A stretch of DNA of 64,000 nucleotides from Thermomonas brevis (GCF_014395425.1 NZ_CP060711.1:620001-684000); one strand, 5' to 3'. Positions 46,384 through 56,431 are shown, numbered from the stretch's first letter. Made by a program: numbers and translations. The notes: a model not told the origin generated them from the sequence alone.

Positions 46384-47313
46384 TTAACGGGCCGACAATC
46401 CGCCCCGCAGCGGCGACGCCACCGGATTCGAGGCGCCGCGATAGCGTTCCGCCAGCACGCCCACGCGCTGGACGTAGCGCTGGGTTTCGCTGTAGGGCGG
46501 CACGCCGCCGTACTTGTCCACCGCGCCCTCGCCGGCGTTGTAGCCCGCCGCGGCCAGGGTCAAATTGCCGTTGAAGCGCCGCAGCAGCCAGGCCAGGTAC
46601 TGCACGCCGCCGCGGATGTTCTGGCTCGCGTCGAAGGCGTTGGCGACGCCGAAGCGGCGGGCGGTGGCCGGCATCAGCTGCATCAGCCCCTGCGCGCCGA
46701 CCCGCGAGAGCGCGTTCGGGTTGAACGCCGATTCGGCATGGATGATGGCGCGCACGATGGCTTCGTCCACGCCGTGCTCGCGCGCGGCGGTGCGGATCTC
46801 GTTCTCGTAGGCGGCGGTGTTCAGCCGCAGAGTGCGGAAGTTCAGCCCGGGCAGGACGCCGCAGGCGTAGCACTTCTCGATGTAGCTGTAGTGGATGGTG
46901 CGGATCGACGACGCCGGCAGGCCGCGCGGACGCACGCTGGCGTAGGTGCGCACGCCTTCCTTGTCGACATAGGAGTAGACCTGCCCGCGCACCACCCGCG
47001 GCGCGGAGGCGGCGGGCGCGGGCGTGGCCGGAGCGAAGGCGGCAGCCGGAATCGTCGATGGCGCGGCGGCCGGCTTGTCGGCCTCCTTCGCGGCCAGCGC
47101 CGTCGCCTGCATCGCCGCCGGCGCGGCCGGTTTGGGCGCGGCGCGTGCGGGCCTGGCGCTGTAGCTGCGCACCAACGTGCATTTCGCGCCCGGCAGGCGC
47201 TTGCTGACGTAGCTGGTCACGCCGTCGCCGCTCGCGCACTTGTAGATCCCGCCCGCCAATGCGGGCGCGGACAGCGCGAACAACAGCAACCCCAGGACCG
47301 GCCTCCCCTTCAT
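46384..47313 (-). CDS. Lytic transglycosylase, SLT domain
   Basis: 309 residues. Signal peptide (1-20), a small DUF4124-like beta segment ([17 protein letters not shown]), an Ala/Pro-rich linker, then a second such segment ([15 protein letters not shown]) and the SLT domain (about 175-295). The catalytic glutamate is E194 in [21 protein letters not shown], with [15 protein letters not shown] and [16 protein letters not shown]. It cuts the glycan strand of peptidoglycan. Divergent from miaB. Confidence 0.93.
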   Translation of the reverse strand: MKGRPVLGLLLFALSAPALAGGIYKCASGDGVTSYVSKRLPGAKCTLVRSYSARPARAAPKPAAPAAMQATALAAKEADKPAAAPSTIPAAAFAPATPAPAASAPRVVRGQVYSYVDKEGVRTYASVRPRGLPASSIRTIHYSYIEKCYACGVLPGLNFRTLRLNTAAYENEIRTAAREHGVDEAIVRAIIHAESAFNPNALSRVGAQGLMQLMPATARRFGVANAFDASQNIRGGVQYLAWLLRRFNGNLTLAAAGYNAGEGAVDKYGGVPPYSETQRYVQRVGVLAERYRGASNPVASPLRGGLSAR

Positions 47314-47459
47314 GGGCGGGAAGTCTTACCCCATCGCCGCGCGATGGCAAGTGCAAGTGCTTGATTTTGCGCGCCGAGCCCAGCCCGGCGGCGCGCCTGG
47401 CGGTAGAATCGCCGACCCAATCACCGGCCCGGACTACCCGCCGCGCCCCGGAACCCGCC

Positions 47460-48893
47460 ATGACCGACCTGCATCCCCTGCCCTCGCCGCCCGCCGCCCG
47501 CGTGTCCCGTCCGGGGGCGAAAAAGCCTGCCGATGCCTCGGCATCGGTAAAAAAACTCTTTATCCAGACCCACGGCTGCCAGATGAACGAGTACGACTCG
47601 GCCCGCATGGCCGACGTGCTGCACGCCGAGGAAGGCATGGAGCTGACCACGAACGCCGACGAAGCCGACGTGATCCTGATCAATACCTGCTCGATCCGCG
47701 AAAAAGCGCAGGAAAAGGTGTTCAGTCAGCTGGGCCGCTGGAAGGGCCTGAAGCAGGGCGACCGCCCGGTCATCATCGGCGTCGGCGGCTGCGTGGCCTC
47801 GCAGGAAGGCGCGGCGATCCTCGACCGCGCGCCCTATGTGGACCTGGTGTTCGGCCCGCAGACCCTGCACCGCCTGCCGGAGCTGATCCGCGCCCGCCGC
47901 GAGCAGGACAAGCCGCAGGTGGACATCAGCTTTCCCGAGATCGAGAAGTTCGACCGCCTGCCCGAGCCGCGCGCGGAGGGCCCGACCGCCTTCGTCTCGA
48001 TCATGGAAGGCTGCTCGAAATATTGCTCGTATTGCGTGGTGCCCTACACCCGCGGCGAGGAGATCAGCCGCCCGTTTGAGAGCGTGCTGACCGAAGTGGC
48101 CGAACTGGCCGCGCAGGGCGTGCGCGAGGTCAACCTGCTGGGCCAGAACGTCAACGCCTACCGCGGGCCGCTGGGCGATGGCGAGGAAACGGCGGACCTC
48201 GGCCTGCTGATCCGCGCGATCGCCGAGATCGACGGCATCGGCCGCATCCGCTTCACCACCTCGCATCCGCTGGAATTCAGCGATTCGCTGATCGAGGCCT
48301 ACCGCGACGTGCCGAAGCTCGCCAACTACCTGCACCTGCCGGTGCAGGCTGGCAGCGACCGCATTCTGGCAGCGATGAAGCGCGGCTACACCGCGCTGGA
48401 GTTCAAGCACAAGATCCGCAAGCTGCGCGCGGTGCGGCCGGACATCTCGGTCAGCTCGGACTTCATCGTCGGCTTCCCCGGCGAGACCGACGCGGACTTC
48501 GAGAAGACGATGAAGCTGATCGAGGACGTGGGCTTCGACCAGAGCTTCTCCTTCATCTATTCGCGCCGCCCCGGCACCCCGGCCGCCGACCTGGAGGACA
48601 CCACCACCGGCGAAGAAAAGCACGCGCGGCTGGACCGCCTGCAAAAGCACATCACCGCGCACGCGGCGACGATCTCGCGGGCGATGGTGGGCAGCGTGCA
48701 GACCGTGCTGGTGGAAGGACCGTCGCGCAAGAACCCGGACGAGCTGACCGGCAAGACCGAGAACATGCGCTCGGTGAACTTCGCGGCGCCGAAGCGGCTG
48801 ATCGGGCAGTTCGTGGACGTGCTCATCACCGAGGCGATGAGCAATTCGCTGCGCGGGCGGGTGGTGATGGCGGGCGAAGAAGCCGCCGCCTGA
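47460..48893 (+). CDS. miaB: tRNA-2-methylthio-N6-dimethylallyladenosine synthase MiaB
   Basis: 477 residues. N-terminal [4Fe-4S] domain cysteines in [26 protein letters not shown] and GGCVASQEG; radical-SAM C185-SKY-C189-SY-C192; a TRAM domain at the end ([20 protein letters not shown]). It adds the methylthio group to i6A37 of tRNAs reading UNN codons. In most relatives ybeZ follows at once, but here a 6-kb block of unrelated minus-strand genes intervenes. Confidence 0.97.
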   Translation: MTDLHPLPSPPAARVSRPGAKKPADASASVKKLFIQTHGCQMNEYDSARMADVLHAEEGMELTTNADEADVILINTCSIREKAQEKVFSQLGRWKGLKQGDRPVIIGVGGCVASQEGAAILDRAPYVDLVFGPQTLHRLPELIRARREQDKPQVDISFPEIEKFDRLPEPRAEGPTAFVSIMEGCSKYCSYCVVPYTRGEEISRPFESVLTEVAELAAQGVREVNLLGQNVNAYRGPLGDGEETADLGLLIRAIAEIDGIGRIRFTTSHPLEFSDSLIEAYRDVPKLANYLHLPVQAGSDRILAAMKRGYTALEFKHKIRKLRAVRPDISVSSDFIVGFPGETDADFEKTMKLIEDVGFDQSFSFIYSRRPGTPAADLEDTTTGEEKHARLDRLQKHITAHAATISRAMVGSVQTVLVEGPSRKNPDELTGKTENMRSVNFAAPKRLIGQFVDVLITEAMSNSLRGRVVMAGEEAAA

Positions 48894-48918
48894 TCAGTCG
48901 CGGCAAACAAATGCCCCA

Positions 48919-48953
48919 CTCAAGCCTGTGCCGCGACGCGGCCCCGGCTTGAG
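48919..48953. terminator. Hairpin after miaB
   Basis: CTCAAGCC/GGCTTGAG arms with an inner GC-rich stem, between convergent miaB and the small membrane protein gene. No T-run. Confidence 0.6.
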
Positions 48954-48966
48954 CGAACTGCCAAGG

Positions 48967-49293
48967 TCACAGCCAGCGGATCGCTACTGCCGCGATCAGC
49001 AACACGACGCCGACGGCCGCCACCCAATCGAACCATCCGCTTACGCGCGGCTTGGGCTTGAACGCCTGCCGCAATGGCATGGTCAGGCTGACCGGATTCC
49101 TGAATGCCTCCGGCGCGAGCAACAGGAAGCCGAGCCCCGTCAGCAGCCTGAAGCTCTGCCCCATACCGCCATACAGCCAGTCGGCGACATTGAACAGGCC
49201 GCAGACCAGAAAGAGGATTCCCCACGCTTTCGAGCGTGGCGTGGCCGCATCGCGCCTAACGGCGTTCTCCGCGCGGGCTTCGATGTCCTTCAT
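48967..49293 (-). CDS. Small membrane protein of unknown function
   Basis: 108 residues with three hydrophobic segments (about 24-42, 47-62, 88-106): KAWGILFLVCGLFNVADWLYGG, LTGLGFLLLAPEAF, WFDWVAAVGVVLLIAAVA. I do not recognise the family. It overlaps the amidohydrolase stop by four bases (ATGA at 49290-49293), so it is the tail gene of that unit. The start is the ATG at 49291-49293. Confidence 0.75.
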   Translation of the reverse strand: MKDIEARAENAVRRDAATPRSKAWGILFLVCGLFNVADWLYGGMGQSFRLLTGLGFLLLAPEAFRNPVSLTMPLRQAFKPKPRVSGWFDWVAAVGVVLLIAAVAIRWL

Positions 49294-50954
49294 TTCTTCT
49301 TCGCCTCGTACACGGCCTTGCCATCCACGTAGGTCGCGCGCACGTCCAGCGTGCGCAGCGCCGCCTCCGGCACCGCCAGCGGGTCTTCGGCCAGCACCAC
49401 GAAATCGGCGCGCTTGCCGGGCGCGAGGCTGCCGACTTCGTTCTCGGCAAAGCCCGCATAGGCCGCTTCCAGGGTGAAGCCGCGCAGCGCCTCGAACGCG
49501 GTCAGCTTCTCGTCCGGATACCAGCCGCCCGCCGGCAGGCCCTTGCCGTCGCTGCGGCTGACCGCCGCGTACAGGCCCAGGCGCGGATCGACCGATTCCA
49601 CCGGGAAGTCCGAACCCAGCGCGAGATGCGTGCCCGCGTCGCGCAGCTGGCGCCAGGCGTAGGCGCCGACGATCCGCTGCGGGCCCAGCCGGTCCTCGGC
49701 CCACGGCATGTCGCTGGTCGCGTGGGTGGGCTGCATCGAGGCGATGACGTGCATCTGCGCCAGCCGCGGCAGGTCTTCGGGCGAAAGCACCTGCGCGTGT
49801 TCGATGCGCCAGCGGTGGTCGCTTTCCACGTCCTTGCCCAGCGCCTTGGCGTAGGTGTCGAGCGCGACGCGGTTGCCGCGGTCGCCGATGGCGTGGGTCG
49901 CCACCTGCACGCCGCAGCGGTGCGCCTTGTCGGCGGCGGCAGCCAGTTCCTCCGGCGACATCACCATCAGCCCGCGGTTGCCGTGGTCGTCGCTGTAGTC
50001 GGCCAGCAGCGCCGCGCCGCGGCTGCCCAAGGCGCCGTCGGCGTACAGCTTCACCGCGCGCATCTGGAGGCGGCCGGAAGGATGCCGGTACAGGCCGTTC
50101 CTGCACAGCGATTCCAGCGCGGCGTTGTTGCCGTCGGCCATCGCGTAGATGCGCAGCGGCACCTGCCCGCGGTCGGCCAGGCGCTGGTAGCGGTGCAGTT
50201 CCTCCAGCGGGATGCCGGCGTCGTGCACGCCGGTCAGGCCGTGTTCGACCGCCGCCCGCATCCCCAGCGACAGCGCCTTCTCGGCAGTGGCATCGCTGGC
50301 GGCCGGCTGCGCGGCATCGACCAGCGCCATCGCGTTGTCGACGAACACGCCGGTCGGCTGGCCCTTGTCGTCGCGGCGGATGGTGCCGCCGTCCGGCTGC
50401 CAGCTGCCGCTGAGGTCGCGCTTCACCGCGCGCATCGCGGCGCTGTTGGCCCAGCCGGCGTGGCCGTCGATGCGCGACAGCCAGACCGGGCGGCCGGGGA
50501 ACGCGGCGTCGAGGTCGGCGGCGGTCGGGAACGCCTTCTCCGGCCAGTCGTTCTGGTCCCAGCCGCGCCCGATCAGCCATTCGCCCGGCTTCAGTTCCTT
50601 TTCCTTGGCGCGCAGGCGTTCGAGGATCTCGGCCTTGTCCGCGGTATCGACCAGATCGGCGGTCAGCATCGCCCAGCCCAGCCCGGAGACGTGGCCGTGC
50701 GCGTCGATCAGCCCCGGCACCACGGTGGCGTTGCCGACGTCCAGCCGCTTCGCGCCGGGATGGCGCGCCAGCAGGTCCTTCGCGTCGCCCACGTCGAGGA
50801 TCTTGCCCGACGCGTCGAACGCCACCGCCTGCGCCTGCGGCCGCGCGGCGTCCATCGTGTGGATGCGGTGCGCGGTCAGCACGGTGGTCTGCGCCAGCGC
50901 CGGGCCGGCCAGCAGTCCCAGCGCCAGCGCCATCATGGAATCCAGCTTCCGCAT
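49290..50954 (-). CDS. Amidohydrolase family protein, YtcJ-like, secreted
   Basis: 554 residues with a signal peptide (about 1-21, AGPALAQ). Metal site motifs: VVPGLIDAHGHVSGLG (HxH), HAIGDRGNR, HRWRIEHAQVLSPEDLP and LALGSDFPVESVDPR; the YtcJ pattern WPEKAFPTAADLDAAFPGRPV WLSR is clear. The family hydrolyses amide bonds but most members are uncharacterised; a signal peptide implies a periplasmic substrate. It sits at the end of the ABC exporter block, 76 bases after the permease gene. Confidence 0.9.
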   Translation of the reverse strand: MRKLDSMMALALGLLAGPALAQTTVLTAHRIHTMDAARPQAQAVAFDASGKILDVGDAKDLLARHPGAKRLDVGNATVVPGLIDAHGHVSGLGWAMLTADLVDTADKAEILERLRAKEKELKPGEWLIGRGWDQNDWPEKAFPTAADLDAAFPGRPVWLSRIDGHAGWANSAAMRAVKRDLSGSWQPDGGTIRRDDKGQPTGVFVDNAMALVDAAQPAASDATAEKALSLGMRAAVEHGLTGVHDAGIPLEELHRYQRLADRGQVPLRIYAMADGNNAALESLCRNGLYRHPSGRLQMRAVKLYADGALGSRGAALLADYSDDHGNRGLMVMSPEELAAAADKAHRCGVQVATHAIGDRGNRVALDTYAKALGKDVESDHRWRIEHAQVLSPEDLPRLAQMHVIASMQPTHATSDMPWAEDRLGPQRIVGAYAWRQLRDAGTHLALGSDFPVESVDPRLGLYAAVSRSDGKGLPAGGWYPDEKLTAFEALRGFTLEAAYAGFAENEVGSLAPGKRADFVVLAEDPLAVPEAALRTLDVRATYVDGKAVYEAKKK

Positions 50955-51030
50955 CGCCCCGTCTCCCTCGCCCGTGTGTGCGGCGACTGTACGAGAGCAC
51001 GGCGCCGATTGCGACCGTGCCGGCGCGCGC

Positions 51031-52113
51031 TCAGTCCAGCCGCTTGCGGAAACGCAGCGTCGCCAGCCCCATCATCGCGACGGTGAAGACGATCAGCGCC
51101 AGCGCGTCCGGCCACAGGTCCGCGACGTGCGCGCCGCGCAGCATCACGCCGCGGATCAGGCGCATGAAGTGGGTCAGCGGCAGGACCTCGGCCAGCCACT
51201 GCACCGCCACCGGCATGCCGTCGAACGGGAACATGAAGCCGGACAGCAGGATCGACGGCAGGAACAGGAAGAACGCCATCTGCATGGCCTGGAACTGAGT
51301 CTTCGCCAGCGTCGAGATCAGCAGGCCGAGGCCGAGGTTGGCGACCACCAGCAGCGCCGAGGCGACGTACACGTCGAGCAGGCCGCCGCGGATCGGCACC
51401 TGGAACAGCAAGGCGCCCAGCAGCAGCACCAGGGTCACCTGCACCAGCCCGGCGGCGATGTAGGGCAGCACCTTGCCGACCATCAGCTCGCCGCTGGACA
51501 CCGGCGTGGTGATCAGCAGTTCGAGGTTGCCGCGCTCGCGCTCGCGCACGATGGACATGGCGGTGAACATCACCATGGTCATCGTCAGGATCACGCCGAT
51601 CAGCCCCGGCACCACGTTGACCGCGGAGATGCGCGCCGGGTTGTACAGCGGCAGCACGCCGATGGGCGATGCCGGCGCGGCGCCCGCGCCGTCCAGCGGC
51701 ATCATCACCAGCTGGCGCGCGGCGGCCTGCACGGAGGTGTCGCTGCCGTCGACGATCACCTGCACCGCCTCGCGCCCGTCGATGCGGCGACGCTCGAAGT
51801 CCGGCGGCACCAGCACGCCGACCTTGATCTTTCCGGCGTGCAGCAGCGCCTGCAATTCCTGCGGCGTGCGCGCGCCGGCGACCGGCCGCACCACGCCGGT
51901 GGCGAACAGGTCCTGCACGAACGCGCGCGAGCCGCCGGTGTCCGCCATGTCGGCCACCGCCGCCGGCAGGTTGCGCACGTCGAGGTTGATCGCGTAGCCG
52001 AACAGCAGCAGTTGCATCGTCGGGATGCCGATCATCATCGCCACCGTCATCCGGTCGCGCGCCATCTGCCGCACTTCCTTCCACATCACCGCGAGGATCT
52101 GCTGCGGCTTCAT
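51031..52113 (-). CDS. ABC-2 type transporter permease (YbhR/YbhS-like)
   Basis: 360 residues. One N-terminal membrane helix (about 25-45), a large periplasmic loop, and five more helices at the C-terminus; the end of the loop reads NPARISAVNVVPGLIGVILTMT, then REREGNLELLITTPVSSGELM-like residues (RERERGNLELLITTPVS), both typical of YbhR/YhhJ permeases. It pairs with the ATPase and HlyD genes. The start overlaps the ATPase stop by four bases. Only one permease is encoded, so it should form a homodimer. Confidence 0.9.
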   Translation of the reverse strand: MKPQQILAVMWKEVRQMARDRMTVAMMIGIPTMQLLLFGYAINLDVRNLPAAVADMADTGGSRAFVQDLFATGVVRPVAGARTPQELQALLHAGKIKVGVLVPPDFERRRIDGREAVQVIVDGSDTSVQAAARQLVMMPLDGAGAAPASPIGVLPLYNPARISAVNVVPGLIGVILTMTMVMFTAMSIVRERERGNLELLITTPVSSGELMVGKVLPYIAAGLVQVTLVLLLGALLFQVPIRGGLLDVYVASALLVVANLGLGLLISTLAKTQFQAMQMAFFLFLPSILLSGFMFPFDGMPVAVQWLAEVLPLTHFMRLIRGVMLRGAHVADLWPDALALIVFTVAMMGLATLRFRKRLD

Positions 52114-53048
52114 GCGGCCCGAGCCTCCGCGCGCCCTTGGGTGGCGGCGACGAACACGTCCTCCAGGTTCGGCTCGATGGCCCGCACCTCCGCCTCGATG
52201 CCCCGCGCCCGCAGCGCGTCGCGCAGGCGCGCGGCGGCGTCGCCGTTGCCGGCGCAGAGCACGCGCAGTTCGTTGCCGATCTGGGCCACGCTGAGCACGC
52301 CGTCCACCGCATGCAGCGCGGCCTGCGCGCGGCGCGGCTCGCGCGCCTGCACGCCCAGCGTGCGTCCGGCCAGCCGCGCGGTGAGCTCGTCCGGCGTGCC
52401 GTCGGCCATCAAGCGGCCGGTGTCGAGGATGGCGATGCGGTGGCAGCGCTCGGCCTCATCCATGTAGTGCGTGGAAACGAGGATGGTGGTGCCGGCGTCG
52501 GCGAGGTCGAACAGTTTTTCCCAGAAATCGCGGCGCGATTCCGGGTCGACCGCGCTGGTCGGTTCGTCCAGGAACAGCAGTTCCGGCTCGTGCACCACCG
52601 CGCCGGCCAGCGCCAGCCGCTGCTTCTGGCCGCCGCTCATGGTGCCGGCCAGCTGGCGCGCGCGGTCGGCCAGGTCGTAGGTTTGCAGCAGCGCATCGAC
52701 GCGCCTGCGTCGCGCCTCGCGCGGCAGGCCCTGCACCGTGGCGAGGAACTCCAGGTTCTCGCGCACGCTGAGGTCTTCGTACAGCGAGAACTTCTGGGTC
52801 ATGTAGCCGATCCGCCGGCGCAGCGCCTCGGCCTGCTCGGGGATGCGCAGGCCGAGCACTTCGATGTCGCCCGCGCTCGGCGTCAGCAGGCCGCAGAGCA
52901 TGCGGATGGTGGTGGACTTGCCGGAGCCGTTGGGGCCGAGGAAGCCGTACACGCTGGCGCGCGGCACCGCGAGATCGACGCGATCCACCGCCAGCAGCGC
53001 GCCGAAGCGCTTGCTCAGGCCGTGGGCGCGGATGGCGATGTCAGACAT
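52110..53048 (-). CDS. ABC transporter ATP-binding protein (YbhF-like half)
   Basis: 312 residues. Walker A GPNGSGKST, ABC signature TMSGGQKQRLALAGA, Walker B LLFLDEPTSAVDPESR with the switch histidine in STHYMDEAERC. A C-terminal extra domain (about 220-312) has QAREPRRAQAALHA. It powers drug or peptide export with the permease. Between it and the HlyD gene is a 218-base gap filled by a repeat pair (53082-53214), which is unusual inside an operon. Confidence 0.93.
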   Translation of the reverse strand: MSDIAIRAHGLSKRFGALLAVDRVDLAVPRASVYGFLGPNGSGKSTTIRMLCGLLTPSAGDIEVLGLRIPEQAEALRRRIGYMTQKFSLYEDLSVRENLEFLATVQGLPREARRRRVDALLQTYDLADRARQLAGTMSGGQKQRLALAGAVVHEPELLFLDEPTSAVDPESRRDFWEKLFDLADAGTTILVSTHYMDEAERCHRIAILDTGRLMADGTPDELTARLAGRTLGVQAREPRRAQAALHAVDGVLSVAQIGNELRVLCAGNGDAAARLRDALRARGIEAEVRAIEPNLEDVFVAATQGRAEARAA

Positions 53049-53081
53049 CCTTCAACCTCACGATCCGAACACACCGATGCC

Positions 53082-53214
53082 GTCATTCCCGCGAAGGCGG
53101 GCCGCTTCCGACGAGCGAATGTTTGTCCAATCCAGCCTCTTTGCTGTTGCCTCTGCTTTTCCTATGCAAAGGGAAAAGCGCAAGACGCTGGATTCCCGCC
53201 TTCGCGGGAATGAC
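53082..53214. repeat. Inverted ATTCCCGCG-type repeat pair within the ABC exporter operon
   Basis: Arms GTCATTCCCGCGAAGGCGGG (53082-53101) and its reverse complement (53195-53214). Each arm holds its own small hairpin. The centre has CTTTTCC/GGGAAAAG, another stem. Same family as 57389-57520. It fills most of the gap between the HlyD and ATPase genes. Confidence 0.85.
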
Positions 53215-53266
53215 GAGCAAAAACATGACGCGCAAGGCCAGCCGAGCAAAGGCAGGCAATCCGTAA

Positions 53267-54208
53267 TCATCGGACGAACTCCACCCGTACCGGGATGCCC
53301 GCGGGCAAGTCCACCGGCGCATCCAGCACGATCTCGGCGAGATAGCTGAGCCTCGCCGCGTCGTCGCCGCTCAGCGCGTAGTACGGGGTGAACACCGGCT
53401 CGCTGCGTACCATCCGCACGTGGCCGGCCAGGCTGCCGTCGCGGCCGTCGACGAATACCCGCGCCGCCTGCCCCGACTTCACGTCCGCGCGCAGGCGCTC
53501 CGGCACGTAGACACGCGCGTGCGGCGCATCGCCGACCAGCAGGATGGCCAGCGGCGCGCCGACCGGCGCCTGGTCGCCCAGCTTGTACGGCAGGCTGTCC
53601 ACGCGACCGGCGCGCGGCGCGGCGACGTCGAGCTTGTCCAGCGTCGCCGACTGCACCGCGGCCTGCGCCTGCGCGGCGGCGGCGGCGGCTTCGCCCTGGG
53701 CGACGCGCTCCATGCGGGTGCCGTGCAGCAGTTCGTCCAGCGCCGCCTGCGCTGCGCGCACCTGTCCGTCGGCGTTGCCGGCGGCGGCGCGAGCGCGATC
53801 GACGTCGGCCACCGCCACCAGCTTGCGCTCGCCCAGCGGACGCAGGCGGGCGTAGTAAGCGCGCGCCTCGGTCGCCTGCGCCTGCGCGGCGGACAGGCTG
53901 GCGCGGGCCTGCGCGATCTGTTCGGCGCGCGGGCCGGCCCGCAGTTCGGCCAGCGCCTCGCCGCTCTGCCGCGCCTGCGCCTGCGCGGCCTCCAGCTGCG
54001 AGCGCGTGCGGGTCGCTTCCAGTTGCAGCAGCCGCGCGCCCGCCGCGACCCGCTGGCCTTCCTTCACGTCGATGGCGACGATCTTCTCCGCCACCGGCGC
54101 GGGCAGCGTGATGCGATCCCATTCCAGCGTGCCCAGCACCTGCGGCTCCTGCCTGGAGCAGCCGGCCAATGCCAGCAACGCCAGCGCGGCCAAAGCGGTC
54201 TTCGTCAT
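53267..54208 (-). CDS. HlyD/YbhG family membrane fusion lipoprotein
   Basis: 313 residues. Lipoprotein signal with lipobox LAGC (C17), then a biotinyl-like half (ITLPAPVAEKIVAIDVKEGQRV), a long alpha-helical coiled-coil (about 65-190, rich in Ala/Gln/Arg), the second lipoyl half (DVAAPRAGRVDSLPYKLGDQAP) and a beta-barrel domain. It should link the inner-membrane ABC exporter to an outer-membrane channel. The start overlaps the TetR stop by four bases. Confidence 0.92.
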   Translation of the reverse strand: MTKTALAALALLALAGCSRQEPQVLGTLEWDRITLPAPVAEKIVAIDVKEGQRVAAGARLLQLEATRTRSQLEAAQAQARQSGEALAELRAGPRAEQIAQARASLSAAQAQATEARAYYARLRPLGERKLVAVADVDRARAAAGNADGQVRAAQAALDELLHGTRMERVAQGEAAAAAAQAQAAVQSATLDKLDVAAPRAGRVDSLPYKLGDQAPVGAPLAILLVGDAPHARVYVPERLRADVKSGQAARVFVDGRDGSLAGHVRMVRSEPVFTPYYALSGDDAARLSYLAEIVLDAPVDLPAGIPVRVEFVR

Positions 54209-54891
54209 GGCTTCAGCTCCAGTCCGCGATCCAGCAGCGCCAGCGCATGCCGGCGCACGTCGTCCATGCCGAGGTCGCCGGCGTCGAACATCTGCCGCCA
54301 GATCGGCGCGCCGGCGGCGGGAAATAGGGTCAGCCCGACCAGCGTCGGCACCAGCAGGCGCGGGTCGAGGTCTGCGTTGAGGCGGCCTTCGGCCTGCGCC
54401 TGGGCGAAGCGCGCGGCCACCAGCCGTGCCAGGTCGGGCGCGATCCGCGTGGTCAGCAGGTCGCGCAGCGCGCCGCCTTCGCACAACACCTCGCGCACCC
54501 AAAGCTGCGGCCACCACGGATGCAGCCGCACCGCCTCGGCGATGCCGTGGACGAAGGCGGCGACGAGATCGGCCACGTCGTCGCCCGCGCCCAGCAATCT
54601 GTCGCGCACCAGCGCGAACACCGGCATCGCGCGCTCCTGCACCACCGCGTCCAGCAGCTGCGCCTTGTCGCCGAAGTAGTAGTGCAGCAGCGCCGGGGTG
54701 ACGCCCGCCTCGGCCGCGATGTCGCGCAGCGAGGTCGCGGCGATGCCCTTGCGCACGTAGCAGGCCAGCGCCGCGTCCAGCACGCTGGCGCGCTGGTCGG
54801 GCGCGTCGGCGCCGGGCCGGCCGGGCGCGCGGCGGCGCGGTTTCGCGGCGGCGGGCTTTCTTGCGGGGGGCTTGGCCGTGTTCATTCCCAT
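54205..54891 (-). CDS. TetR family regulator (CecR/YbiH-like)
   Basis: 228 residues. A basic, Lys/Pro/Ala/Arg-rich N-terminal tail (about 1-30) precedes the TetR helix-turn-helix (ASVLDAALACYVRKGIAATSLRDIAAEAGVTPALLHYYFGD). The ligand domain is unlike other regions I know. In E. coli the cecR regulator leads the ybhGFSR exporter operon, as here, so it likely represses this operon. ATG 54889-54891 and ATG 54883-54885 are both possible starts. A palindrome lies just upstream. Confidence 0.92.
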   Translation of the reverse strand: MGMNTAKPPARKPAAAKPRRRAPGRPGADAPDQRASVLDAALACYVRKGIAATSLRDIAAEAGVTPALLHYYFGDKAQLLDAVVQERAMPVFALVRDRLLGAGDDVADLVAAFVHGIAEAVRLHPWWPQLWVREVLCEGGALRDLLTTRIAPDLARLVAARFAQAQAEGRLNADLDPRLLVPTLVGLTLFPAAGAPIWRQMFDAGDLGMDDVRRHALALLDRGLELKP

Positions 54892-54894
54892 AAT

Positions 54895-54910
54895 TTAATT
54901 CAACAATTAA
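54895..54910. promoter_or_regulatory. Putative TetR operator between tetR and phoH
   Basis: TTAATTCAACAATTAA: perfect 6-base arms around CAAC in an AT-rich patch just before the regulator's start codon. Its position suits autoregulation. It could also contain -10-like sequence. Confidence 0.55.
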
Positions 54911-54958
54911 TTAAGACGCAACACCCCGTTTCACGGGCCCGCGCGCTACCCTTTCGCG

Positions 54959-55939
54959 ATGCCGATCCAACGCGACTTCACCCTCGACCCCGCCGACACC
55001 GAACGCCTCGCCAATCTGGCCGGGCCGTTCGACGCCCACCTGCGCCTGATCGAACTGCGCCTCGGCGTGGAGATCGCCAACCGCGGCAACGTGTTCCGCG
55101 TCAGCGGCGACGACGAACACGCCGTGGCGCAGGCCGAACGCTTCCTGCGCCAGCTCCATGACGATGCCGCCGACGAGGCGCTGGACGAACACGCCATCCA
55201 TCTGCGGCTGGGCGCGTTCGCGGGCGACGAGCCCGCCCCCGTCGCCGTCGGCGACTACGCGCCGCAGGACGTGGCCGTGCGGGTCAAGCGCGGCACCCTG
55301 CGCGGGCGCGGCGACAACCAGCGCAAGTACCTGCACGCCATCGCCACCCACGACATCAACTTCGGCGTCGGCCCCGCCGGCACCGGCAAGACCTTCCTCG
55401 CGGTGGCGATGGCGGTGGATGCGCTGAACCAGTCGCGCGTGCAGCGCGTGATCCTGGTGCGCCCGGCGGTGGAAGCTGGCGAGAAGCTCGGCTTCCTGCC
55501 CGGCGACCTCACCCAGAAGGTCGATCCCTACCTGCGCCCGCTGTACGACGCGCTGTACGAGATGCTGGGCGTGGAGAAAGTGGCGCGGCTGCTGGAGCGC
55601 AACGTCATCGAGATCGCGCCGCTGGCCTACATGCGCGGGCGCACGCTCAACGACGCCTTCGTGATCCTCGACGAAGCGCAGAACACCAGCATCGAACAGA
55701 TGAAGATGTTCCTGACGCGCCTGGGCTTCGGCAGCACCGCCGTCATCACCGGCGACCTGACCCAGATCGATCTGCCCAAGCACCAGAAGTCCGGCCTGAA
55801 GGACGCGGTGGAGGTGCTGCGCGGCGTGGAAGGCGTGAGCTTCACCTTCTTCGAGGCGCGCGACGTGGTGCGGCACCCGCTGGTGGCGCGGATCGTCAAC
55901 GCCTACGAGGCGCGCGATGCCGCCAACGGACAGGCGTAG
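54959..55939 (+). CDS. ybeZ: PhoH-like ATPase YbeZ
   Basis: 326 residues, cytosolic. N-terminal KH-like region, then the P-loop GPAGTGKT (138-145) and Walker B with [21 protein letters not shown], as in all PhoH proteins; [10 protein letters not shown] closes the domain. It is an ATPase of the YbeZ-YbeY pair acting on ribosomal RNA. It leads the ybeZ-ybeY-corC run, which usually follows miaB directly. Confidence 0.95.
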   Translation: MPIQRDFTLDPADTERLANLAGPFDAHLRLIELRLGVEIANRGNVFRVSGDDEHAVAQAERFLRQLHDDAADEALDEHAIHLRLGAFAGDEPAPVAVGDYAPQDVAVRVKRGTLRGRGDNQRKYLHAIATHDINFGVGPAGTGKTFLAVAMAVDALNQSRVQRVILVRPAVEAGEKLGFLPGDLTQKVDPYLRPLYDALYEMLGVEKVARLLERNVIEIAPLAYMRGRTLNDAFVILDEAQNTSIEQMKMFLTRLGFGSTAVITGDLTQIDLPKHQKSGLKDAVEVLRGVEGVSFTFFEARDVVRHPLVARIVNAYEARDAANGQA

Positions 55940-55948
55940 GATGCGCGC

Positions 55949-56431
55949 ATGACCAAGGGTCCGATCCGCCTCGATGTCGCCGTCGGCTACGCCGCGCCGC
56001 GCGCCGGCGTGCCCGCGGCGGCGAGCTTCCGCAAATGGGTGGCGGCGGCGCTGGACGGCCGCATCCGCGAGGCCGACCTCGCCATCCGCATCGTCGACGA
56101 GAAGGAAGGCCGCGCGCTCAACCACCACTACCGCGGCAAGGACTACGCCACCAACGTGCTCAGCTTCCCGGCCGAACTGCCGGAAGGGTTGCCGAAGGGC
56201 GTGAAGCTGCCGCTGCTGGGCGACTTGGTGCTGTGCGCACCGGTGGTCGCGCGCGAGGCGGAAGAACAGGGGAAGCCCTCCGGCGCGCACTACGCGCACC
56301 TGACCGTGCACGGCTGCCTGCACCTGCTGGGCTGGGACCACGAGGACCCGCGCGAGGCCGAGGCGATGGAGCAGCTGGAGCGCGAAATCCTGGCCGGCCT
56401 GGGCTTGCCCGATCCCTACCGGGACGCCTGA
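55949..56431 (+). CDS. ybeY: Endoribonuclease YbeY
   Basis: 160 residues. The zinc-binding [11 protein letters not shown] (H121, H125, H131) and [17 protein letters not shown] are the family signatures. It matures 16S rRNA ends and takes part in ribosome quality control. It begins 9 bases after ybeZ. Confidence 0.96.
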   Translation: MTKGPIRLDVAVGYAAPRAGVPAAASFRKWVAAALDGRIREADLAIRIVDEKEGRALNHHYRGKDYATNVLSFPAELPEGLPKGVKLPLLGDLVLCAPVVAREAEEQGKPSGAHYAHLTVHGCLHLLGWDHEDPREAEAMEQLEREILAGLGLPDPYRDA

